Source: Scatomorpha sp040765295 (GTDB lineage: Bacteria; Bacillota; Clostridia; Oscillospirales; Oscillospiraceae). Taken from it: a DNA stretch of 64,000 nucleotides. The first letter of the stretch is position 1. Every line of letters begins with the position of its first letter. Shown here in pieces: positions 8,325 to 15,186 of this stretch. A program made the position numbers and the translations under genes. The notes below the pieces were generated by a model. It made no database searches. It saw only the letters and a program-made list of their open reading frames with translations, and was not told where the DNA came from. The DNA is taken from assembly GCA_040765295.1 (NCBI GenBank), contig JAXGSB010000001.1:1116001-1180000 (forward strand), read 5' to 3'.

Positions 8325-9677
8325 ATGAAAAAAAAGTCTGTTTTTTACTGCACTGATTGCGGAAATGAATTATCAAAGTGGGTGGGGCAGTGCCCTATGT
8401 GCGGCGCATGGAATACAATAGTTGAGGCTCCCGAAACAAAGCTAAAGAATGTCAATAGATTAACAATTAAATCGTCGTCAAAAGTCGAGCTCATGTCTGA
8501 AATCGGAGAAGACGAGGAAATCCGCTTCACAACCGGTATAAATGAACTCGACAGAGTGTTGGGCGGCGGCGCTGTAAGAGGATCTATAGTCTTACTCGGA
8601 GGAGCACCCGGCGTTGGAAAATCAACGCTTTTGCTTCAGCTTTGCGGTCTTGTTTCCGGCAGAGAGAAAGTTTTGTATATTTCCGGCGAAGAAAGCCGAA
8701 GTCAAATTAAAATGAGAGCTAAAAGGATTAATATCAATTATTCCGATGTTTATCTATACGCCGAAACAGATATGGCCTCGATAATCAATGCAATAAATGA
8801 TATTAAGCCCGATATAATTATAATAGATTCAATTCAAACCGTTTATGACAGTGAAATATCCGCCGCTGCCGGAAGCATCAGCCAAGTTCGCGACTGTACT
8901 ATGAACATAATGAGGTTGGCAAAAGAAAACAACTTTACAGCCTTTATAGTCGGCCACATTAATAAAGAAGGCAACATCGCAGGACCTAAGGTTCTTGAGC
9001 ATATTGTGGATTGCGTGCTTTATTTTGAAGGTGAGCAGCAGCTCAGCTTCAGAATTTTAAGAGCTGCAAAAAACCGTTTTGGCTCAACGAATGAAATAGG
9101 CGTTTTTGAAATGGCTGAAACTGGCTTAAAAGAGATACCGAATCCTTCTGAAGTTATGTTGTCCGGAAGACCGGAGAACAGCTCCGGAAGCTGCGTTACA
9201 TGTCTGATGGAAGGCAGCAGGCCTATATTAGCTGAAATACAGTCACTTGTTACAAAATCTGGATTTGCAGCCGGAAGGCGCACATCGAGCGGTTTAGATT
9301 ACAACAGAGCAAACCTTCTCATTGCTGTTGCAGAAAAGCGCGCAGGACTTAGCCTGATAAATTCCGATATTTATATGAATGTAGTGGGCGGAATAAGAAT
9401 AATGGAAACTTCAGCGGATTTGGCGAGTCTTTTGGCCCTGATTTCAAGCTATAAGGATATTCCGATTCCCAACGATTTGGCTGCACTTGGTGAAGTCGGT
9501 TTATCCGGAGAAATAAGGTCTGTGTCTCATTTGAATCAAAGGCTTTCTGAAATTCAAAGAATGGGCTTTAAAAGATGCTTAATTCCAAGACATATTAAAG
9601 CTGATTTAAAAACCCATGACGGACTCGAGATAATCAAAGTAAAAAATATAAGAGAGGCTATAATTCATGTTTTTTGA
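8325..9677 (+). CDS. radA: RadA/Sms DNA repair ATPase
   Basis: RecA-like branch-migration protein acting in recombinational repair. The 450-residue protein has an N-terminal four-cysteine zinc finger (CTDCG...CPMCG, residues 9-26), Walker A GGAPGVGKST, the RadA-specific KNRFG motif (KNRFGSTNEIG), and a C-terminal Lon-like domain. ATG 8325 is preferred over an upstream in-frame codon at 8271 because it has GGAG at 8315 and the zinc finger begins right after it; the upstream codon lies before the promoter -10. It is the first gene of a plus-strand set. Confidence 0.96.
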   Translation: MKKKSVFYCTDCGNELSKWVGQCPMCGAWNTIVEAPETKLKNVNRLTIKSSSKVELMSEIGEDEEIRFTTGINELDRVLGGGAVRGSIVLLGGAPGVGKSTLLLQLCGLVSGREKVLYISGEESRSQIKMRAKRININYSDVYLYAETDMASIINAINDIKPDIIIIDSIQTVYDSEISAAAGSISQVRDCTMNIMRLAKENNFTAFIVGHINKEGNIAGPKVLEHIVDCVLYFEGEQQLSFRILRAAKNRFGSTNEIGVFEMAETGLKEIPNPSEVMLSGRPENSSGSCVTCLMEGSRPILAEIQSLVTKSGFAAGRRTSSGLDYNRANLLIAVAEKRAGLSLINSDIYMNVVGGIRIMETSADLASLLALISSYKDIPIPNDLAALGEVGLSGEIRSVSHLNQRLSEIQRMGFKRCLIPRHIKADLKTHDGLEIIKVKNIREAIIHVF

Positions 9678-9741
9678 TATTTGCCATGATGAAAGTGTAA
9701 GGAAACTAAAAGCACTTTATTTCAGCAGAATTCCATGTTAT

Positions 9742-9771
9742 AATTAAACAAAATTTTTATTTTGTTTAATT
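9742..9771. terminator. Perfect AT-rich inverted repeat after radA
   Basis: A 12-bp perfect stem (9742-9753 / 9760-9771) with loop TTTTTA, 65 bp after radA. It has no GC clamp and a poor T tail (ATTTTAG), so it is either a weak terminator or a binding palindrome. Confidence 0.45.
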
Positions 9772-9882
9772 ATTTTAGAAAGTGTGGATAAAGCTGCAAA
9801 AAGGCTTCTTTGATTGTAAAGCTTGGTTCAGACACTTCCCCACTGTCAGCTAATCGAATTTATTGAATAAGGAATTTTTAAA

Positions 9883-10884
9883 TTGAGTTATAAAAAAGAA
9901 ACTTGCGGACCTATTAAAGATTTTTTAATTTATCATGAAGTCATCAAAGGCCACTCTCAAGCGACTATTGATGAATATTTTTTGGACCTCAGAAATTTTT
10001 TCAGATTTATTAAAATTGAGCGAGGCATGGTTGCTCCCGAAGTTCCGGAAAATGAAATCGGAATTATGGATGTTGACTTAAATTTAATTGAATCTGTAAG
10101 CATGAATGATGTATACACATACCTCCTGTATCTTTCAAGAGATCGCCAGAAGTTTACTAACAGCAAAAATTCCGACATTGGACTTTCAGCTGCAACACGC
10201 GCCCGAAAAATTGCATGTTTGAGGAGTTTTTTTAAATATTTAACTCAAAGCGCAAAGATATTGGATACCAATCCCATTGAAGGTTTAGAGTCGCCTAAGA
10301 GACTGACTTCCCTCCCCCGCTATCTCAACTTAGAAGAAGCCAAAAGACTTCTGTCTTCAATTGAGGGCATAAACAAAGAACGCGATTATGCAATAATTGT
10401 TCTGTTTTTAAACTGCGGGTTGCGTATTTCGGAAATAGTCAACTTAAATATTGCGGACATATATGACGACAGGCTGTATATTAAGGGTAAAGGCGGCAAG
10501 ACAAGAGTTGTTTTTTTGAATGATTCCTGTGTGGAAGCCTTGGAAGGCTATCTTCCATTAAGACAGGAGCTCGTTGATGATGATGAAAAAGCATTGTTTG
10601 TATCCAGGCGAAAGAAAAGAATCTCTCGCGAAGCTGTACACGCCATGGTCAAAAAGAGTCTATTACGAGCTAATTTAGATGCAGATAAGTATTCTTCCCA
10701 CAAATTGAGACACACCGCAGCAACCCTTATGCTTCAAAACGGTGTAGATGTCAGAACCTTACAAGAACTTTTAGGGCATGAGCATCTCAATACAACTCAA
10801 ATATACACTCATGTAGAGAATACAGAACTTAGGCTGGCAGCCCAGGCAAATCCCCTCTCAAGTTTTTCACTTGATGAAGAATAA
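9883..10884 (+). CDS. Tyrosine-type site-specific recombinase (XerC/XerD-like)
   Basis: Integrase-family recombinase of 333 residues. The N-terminal SAM-like DNA-binding domain is followed by a catalytic domain with the full set of active residues: Arg in NCGLRISEIVNL, Lys in IKGKGGKTR, HKLRH, the His in LLGHEHLNTTQ, and the nucleophile Tyr in IYTHV. Size and motifs match XerC/XerD rather than phage integrases, so dimer resolution is plausible. The start is TTG 9883 behind AAGGAA. No dif-like site was recognised. Imperfect 15-bp direct repeats flank the gene (9685 and 10895). Confidence 0.88.
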   Translation: MSYKKETCGPIKDFLIYHEVIKGHSQATIDEYFLDLRNFFRFIKIERGMVAPEVPENEIGIMDVDLNLIESVSMNDVYTYLLYLSRDRQKFTNSKNSDIGLSAATRARKIACLRSFFKYLTQSAKILDTNPIEGLESPKRLTSLPRYLNLEEAKRLLSSIEGINKERDYAIIVLFLNCGLRISEIVNLNIADIYDDRLYIKGKGGKTRVVFLNDSCVEALEGYLPLRQELVDDDEKALFVSRRKKRISREAVHAMVKKSLLRANLDADKYSSHKLRHTAATLMLQNGVDVRTLQELLGHEHLNTTQIYTHVENTELRLAAQANPLSSFSLDEE

Positions 10885-10921
10885 TTTCATATTTCATGAT
10901 GAAAGGGTATAAACATTAATT

Positions 10922-12319
10922 ATGGTATTTTCAAGTATTATCTCAATATATAAATTTATTCCTATAGTCCTTACTTTCTATTACTTAGTTCCCAAAAAAT
11001 GGAGAAATCCGGTTTTATTTATTGCAAATCTGTTTTTCTACGGCTGGGGTGAACCCGTCTATATCCTTTTAATGCTTTTTTCTATTTTAATCAATTTTAT
11101 AAACGGATATTATGTTTATAAATATTTATCAGATAAGAAAAAAGCCAAGGTTTTTTTATTTTTAAATGCTTTTTTTAATCTGGCGCTTTTAGGATTCTTC
11201 AAATATTACAATTTCTTTGCAGAGAATATAAATGCTATACCATTTATCAGTCTGCCTCAGCTCAATCTCCCCCTCCCTATCGGTATTTCATTTTACACCT
11301 TTCAAATGATGTCCTACCCAATTGACGTATACAGAGGAGATGCGGATTGTGAGAGAAGCATAATAAACTTCGGAACCTATGTTGCCCTCTTCCCACAACT
11401 CATTGCCGGTCCTATTGTAAGATATAAGGATCTTTCGGACCAGCTGAAAGTTCGAAATGAAAATCTTAGTGATTTTAACTCGGGTGTCAAAGTTTTTATA
11501 GTCGGACTTGCAAAAAAAGTTTTGATTGCCAATAATGTTGGGCTTATATGGAAATATTACTCTGAGCTTGCACCAAGTTCTTTGACTGTGTTAGGTGCAT
11601 GGATAGGTATATTGGCGTTTTATTTCCAGATATACTTTGATTTTTCCGGTTACTCAGATATAGCTATAGGCTTAGGAAGAATGTTTGGATTTGAATTCAA
11701 AATAAACTTCGACTACCCGTATACTTCCCAAAGTATTACCGAGTTTTGGAGAAGATGGCACATGTCTCTGGGAACTTGGTTCAGAGACTATGTCTACATA
11801 CCTCTCGGCGGCAACAGGAAGGGGTTAAAAAGGCAGATAATTAATATTTTTATAGTCTGGGCTCTAACAGGAATTTGGCATGGCGCAAACTGGAATTTTC
11901 TTGCCTGGGGCTTATATTTTGGAATAATAATTATTTTAGAAAAGATTTTTATTTTACGCGTCCTCGAAAAACTTCCGCGTATCTTTAGGTATATTTATAC
12001 AATTTTCTTGGTTATTCTTTCGTGGACGATTTTTGAATGCACAAGTTTGAGTAACGGGCTCACTTATGCAGGAAGTCTCTTTTCGATGTGGAATAACGAT
12101 CTGTATAGACCTATGGATTTATTTAACTTCAGGGCAAATCTGTTGTTATTACTTATTGCAGCTGTCGGCTCAACTCCCCTGCCTAAAAAACTGCTTAACA
12201 GTTTAGATATTAAAGTCCAAAATATTTTTATTCCTATAGGTGCTGCCGCACTCCTTTTATTATCAACAGCCTATCTCATTAATTCGTCATACAATCCTTT
12301 CCTATACTTTAGATTTTGA
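10922..12319 (+). CDS. MBOAT-family O-acyltransferase (AlgI/DltB-like)
   Basis: Polytopic membrane acyltransferase of 465 residues. AlgI-type proteins move acyl groups across the membrane for O-acetylation of exported polysaccharides. About ten hydrophobic segments are visible. The MBOAT core is present: FPQLIAGPIVRYKDL, FYFQIYFDFSGYSDIAIGLGR, FWRRWHMSLGTWFRDYVYIPLGG, and the catalytic histidine in TGIWHGANWNF. ATG 10922 has only a weak AAAGGG upstream. The stop overlaps the alternative TTG start of the DHHW partner gene, so the two are probably translationally coupled. Confidence 0.9.
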   Translation: MVFSSIISIYKFIPIVLTFYYLVPKKWRNPVLFIANLFFYGWGEPVYILLMLFSILINFINGYYVYKYLSDKKKAKVFLFLNAFFNLALLGFFKYYNFFAENINAIPFISLPQLNLPLPIGISFYTFQMMSYPIDVYRGDADCERSIINFGTYVALFPQLIAGPIVRYKDLSDQLKVRNENLSDFNSGVKVFIVGLAKKVLIANNVGLIWKYYSELAPSSLTVLGAWIGILAFYFQIYFDFSGYSDIAIGLGRMFGFEFKINFDYPYTSQSITEFWRRWHMSLGTWFRDYVYIPLGGNRKGLKRQIINIFIVWALTGIWHGANWNFLAWGLYFGIIIILEKIFILRVLEKLPRIFRYIYTIFLVILSWTIFECTSLSNGLTYAGSLFSMWNNDLYRPMDLFNFRANLLLLLIAAVGSTPLPKKLLNSLDIKVQNIFIPIGAAALLLLSTAYLINSSYNPFLYFRF

Positions 12320-12330
12320 GGTTTAATAAA

Positions 12331-13452
12331 TTGAAAAACAAATCTGTTATTTCAAATTTAAGCACTTACATATTCTTATTCATAATTTTCTTTTTCTTTC
12401 TTGCAAATTTGATTGCCAAAGATAAGCCGTTTTCTGAACAAGAAAACAGGTATTTGCAAACAGCTCCGAAGCTTAGTCTTAAAAAGCTTGCGAGCGGTGA
12501 TTTTACTAGTGAGTATGAAAAGTATTTGTCGGATCAATTTGTTTTCAGAAACGCTTGGATTGCATTAAAAGCGCGTTCCGAACTCGCTTTGGGGAAAATG
12601 CAAAATAACGATGTGTTTAATCATAAGCAGATGCTTTTATGTCCTATTTTAGATTACAGGGAAGAAACATTTAGAGCGAATATTGATAATGTAAAACGTT
12701 TTGCTGAACAAAACAATAAAGTGTTTTTTGCCTTGATACCGAATAAAGAGACAGTATATTCGGAATTGCTTCCCAAAAATCTTGAGCATGTAGACATGGC
12801 TGCTCTTATTGATTTGGCCTATTCAGAAAGCGAAGCAAGAAACGTTGAAATAAAAGAAGCTCTTATAGAAAATAAATCGGAGTATATCTACTATAATACA
12901 GATCATCATTGGACAAGCCTTGGCGCATACTATGGCTCCTGTACTCTTTCCGATCAACTGGGCTTAAGTAAAAAAGACATCAGCTCATTTGATAGAAAAC
13001 TTGTCAGCGAGAGCTTTAGGGGAACCAATGTTTCCGCTTCGGGATTTTATTGGTATGCGCCTGACAGCATGGAAATTTTCGTTAATGAAAATAATGATAT
13101 TACAATACTCAACTATTCTACGGGAAAAGCAGAGAAATCAAGCTGCTATGCGCCTGAATATTTGGAAAAGAAAGATAAATATAAATTTTTCTTCGGCGGG
13201 AATACTCCGCTTATTGAAATAGAAAACAAAACAGCTCAAAAAAAATCAATTCTGATAGTAAGAGATTCTTTTTGCGACAGTCTGCTCCCCTTCTTAATAG
13301 ATGAATATTCATATATTTCCGTTATTGATTTGAGATATTTTAATGAAAGTCTCAGTGATTATATAAACAAGCATAATTTTGACCAGATTTTAATACTTTG
13401 CGGAATCCGAACTTTTACTGAGGATAATAATTTTTATAAACTTAACCAATAG
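12331..13452 (+). CDS. DHHW-motif protein, partner of the MBOAT acyltransferase
   Basis: Probable extracytoplasmic SGNH-like esterase/acetyltransferase partner of the AlgJ/AlgX type. The 373-residue product has one N-terminal membrane anchor (about residues 9-29), then a domain with the signature NTDHHWTSLGAYY that names the family, and a late VRDSFCDSLLPFL, matching the S/D element of such folds. I choose TTG 12331 because GAGG at 12318-12321 is well placed; a TTG at 12316 overlaps the MBOAT stop. The pair likely O-acetylates a cell-surface polymer, but the substrate cannot be read from the sequence. Confidence 0.83.
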   Translation: MKNKSVISNLSTYIFLFIIFFFFLANLIAKDKPFSEQENRYLQTAPKLSLKKLASGDFTSEYEKYLSDQFVFRNAWIALKARSELALGKMQNNDVFNHKQMLLCPILDYREETFRANIDNVKRFAEQNNKVFFALIPNKETVYSELLPKNLEHVDMAALIDLAYSESEARNVEIKEALIENKSEYIYYNTDHHWTSLGAYYGSCTLSDQLGLSKKDISSFDRKLVSESFRGTNVSASGFYWYAPDSMEIFVNENNDITILNYSTGKAEKSSCYAPEYLEKKDKYKFFFGGNTPLIEIENKTAQKKSILIVRDSFCDSLLPFLIDEYSYISVIDLRYFNESLSDYINKHNFDQILILCGIRTFTEDNNFYKLNQ

Positions 13453-13470
13453 TTTATTTATTATTAACAC

Positions 13471-13499
13471 TTTAAGTATTTAACAATATATGCTACAAT
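13471..13499 (+). promoter_or_regulatory. Possible promoter of the aminotransferase gene
   Basis: TTTAAG (13471-13476), 17-bp spacer, TACAAT (13494-13499), in the 78-bp gap before the gene. The -35 is weak. Confidence 0.35.
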
Positions 13500-13530
13500 C
13501 TTTATCAATATTATTTAGTGGAGGGGTAAG

Positions 13531-14718
13531 ATGAATATCAGACTATCCGAACGCATGAGAAAAGCGGATTTCCAGACGCTTTTTACTGCAGAAATTTTAA
13601 AGGCAGCCGCAGACAGCAATATTATTTCATTTGCAGGCGGTTTGCCCAACCCATTATCTTTTCCAGTAAAAGACATTGAAATGGCAGCACAGGCCGTTTT
13701 ACAGAGAGATGGCGCCAAAGCCCTTCAATACAGCTCTGCACAGGGCTTTCCGGAACTGAGAGAACATATCTCAAAGAGATATAAGAGCAAACTCAACTTG
13801 GATATAAGCGCAGATGAAATTATCATTACAAACGGCTCTCAACAGGCGTTGGATATATTTTCTGCTGTTCTTTTGGACCCTAACGATGAAATAATAGTCG
13901 AAAATCCCAGCTATCTGGCCGCTCTTCAAACTTTCCACCTCTATAAGCCCATTGTACTTACGGTTGAGTTAATGGAAGATGGGATGGATACCGATGCTCT
14001 GGAAGCTCTTCTGGAAACACATAACCCCAAATTCGTATATGTAATTCCCAATTTTCAAAATCCTACAGGGCTAACTTACAGCATTGAAAAAAGAAAAAAG
14101 GTTGCATCTCTCCTGAAAGGTCGAGATATTTTTGTTCTTGAAGATAATCCATATTCCGAACTTCGCTTTACAGGAAGCCAGTTCCCATCGCTGGGAACTT
14201 ATTTAGGTGAGCAATGCTGCCTGCTTGGCACCTTCTCAAAGGTAGTTGCGCCCGGAATGAGAATCGGCTGGATTGCATGCAAGAATAAAGAGCTCTTTCA
14301 AAAGCTTCTTGACTACAAAACAACAATGGACTTGCACACAAACATTTTCTGTCAGTTGGTTATTTCCGAATATCTGGACCAATGCGATTTTGATGCTCAT
14401 ATTGAAAAAACAAAAGAATTATACAAAAACAAGGCTTTAAAAATGATGGAATGCCTCGACAAGTACCTGCCGGATTCGGTTACTTACACTAAACCTGAAG
14501 GCGGAATGTTTATTTGGGCTAAGCTTCCGGATGGCGTAAAGGGCGTAGATGTCCAGGAGCTTGCAATGACCAAGGGTGTTGCAGTGTGTGCCGGCGATCC
14601 CTTCTTTGAGTATGAAAGAGGAGTTCCAGCCCTAAGGATTAACTACTCAAACAGCTCTGATGAGGCCATAGAAAAGGGTATAAAGATTTTAGGCGAAACA
14701 ATTAGAGAATTACTATAA
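13531..14718 (+). CDS. PLP-dependent class I/II aminotransferase (LysN/MocR-type catalytic domain)
   Basis: Fold-type I aminotransferase of 395 residues, close to 2-aminoadipate/aromatic aminotransferases and to the C-terminal half of MocR regulators, but without any GntR DNA-binding domain. It carries PNFQNPTGLTY (substrate loop), EDNPYSELRF (Asp/Tyr at the cofactor), the Schiff-base lysine in GTFSKVVAPGMRIGW, and the carboxylate-binding Arg in PALRINYSNSS. ATG 13531 follows GGAGG. Substrate specificity cannot be assigned. It has its own terminator. Confidence 0.88.
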   Translation: MNIRLSERMRKADFQTLFTAEILKAAADSNIISFAGGLPNPLSFPVKDIEMAAQAVLQRDGAKALQYSSAQGFPELREHISKRYKSKLNLDISADEIIITNGSQQALDIFSAVLLDPNDEIIVENPSYLAALQTFHLYKPIVLTVELMEDGMDTDALEALLETHNPKFVYVIPNFQNPTGLTYSIEKRKKVASLLKGRDIFVLEDNPYSELRFTGSQFPSLGTYLGEQCCLLGTFSKVVAPGMRIGWIACKNKELFQKLLDYKTTMDLHTNIFCQLVISEYLDQCDFDAHIEKTKELYKNKALKMMECLDKYLPDSVTYTKPEGGMFIWAKLPDGVKGVDVQELAMTKGVAVCAGDPFFEYERGVPALRINYSNSSDEAIEKGIKILGETIRELL

Positions 14719-14740
14719 TATAATATACAAGCTTATGCAA

Positions 14741-14776
14741 AAGCGCTGCAGTTTTAAGACTGCAGCGCTTTTTTTA
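14741..14776 (+). terminator. Terminator of the aminotransferase gene
   Basis: An 11-bp perfect stem (AAGCGCTGCAG / CTGCAGCGCTT) with an 8-nt loop and a run of T residues, starting 22 bp after the stop codon. Confidence 0.9.
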
Positions 14777-14841
14777 AAAAGCAAAACCACACGCTAGGCG
14801 TGTGGTTCAAGAGAGCTTAAGCGATGAGGTAGAAAAGAAGA

Positions 14842-14898
14842 CTCCTTTTGCATAGAATAAAAGTGCGGTCAGCCAACTGCACAGAAATGCAAAAGGAG
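14842..14898 (+). promoter_or_regulatory. Leader hairpin masking the tnpA ribosome binding site
   Basis: CTCCTTTTGCAT (14842-14853) is the exact reverse complement of ATGCAAAAGGAG (14887-14898), which contains the Shine-Dalgarno sequence of the truncated tnpA. IS200 is known to repress its transposase by such a 5' stem-loop. Here the 12-bp pairing survives although the gene is dead. Confidence 0.7.
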
Positions 14899-14908
14899 GG
14901 CATTCATA

Positions 14909-15044
14909 ATGAGTATGAATGACATAAATAGTTTATCTCACACGAAATGGAATTGCAGAGTATATCAAGAATCAGCTTAAAGAGGATAAACTTGGAGAAC
15001 AGTTAACAATACCGTCAGCTGGCCCTTTTAAGGGCAGCAAGTAG
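14909..15044 (+). pseudogene. tnpA: tnpA remnant, IS200-type Y1 transposase
   Basis: ATG 14909, behind AAAGGAGG, opens MSMNDINSLSHTKWNC, the usual TnpA N-terminus, then runs out of frame and stops at 14978-14980. In another frame, from 14955 to the TAG at 15042-15044, the text reads AEYIKNQLKEDKLGEQL and ends GPFKGSK, the typical TnpA C-terminus. The join near 14955 is therefore a single internal deletion of roughly 90-100 codons (estimated from family length about 150). No catalytic residues remain. Confidence 0.85.
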
Positions 15045-15186
15045 CAATCCTTAAGCAGTTGGCAGACCGTATTATGCGTTTGACGCATACGCTAAGAACA
15101 TAGGGCTATGCCCGCATGTGAAAAACCACCCGCTTGGCGGGTGGATGTTTATTTAAAAATATTTACTTATACGTCCAAACTTTTAC

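Larger units (their letters stand above)
14781..15150 (+). mobile_element. IS200/IS605-type non-autonomous element (internal deletion of tnpA)
   Basis: About 370 bp with a left-end hairpin (perfect 10-bp stem 14785-14794 / 14798-14807, loop TAG) and a right-end hairpin (8-bp stem 15126-15133 / 15137-15144, loop TTG), the subterminal palindromes that Y1 transposases recognise as single strands. Between them lie a leader hairpin, the first codons and the last codons of a TnpA gene, and 80 bp of 3' non-coding sequence. The missing middle held the HUH motif and catalytic Tyr, so the element cannot move itself. Exact cleavage points are not determined. It fills the gap between convergent genes. 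Confidence 0.85.
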
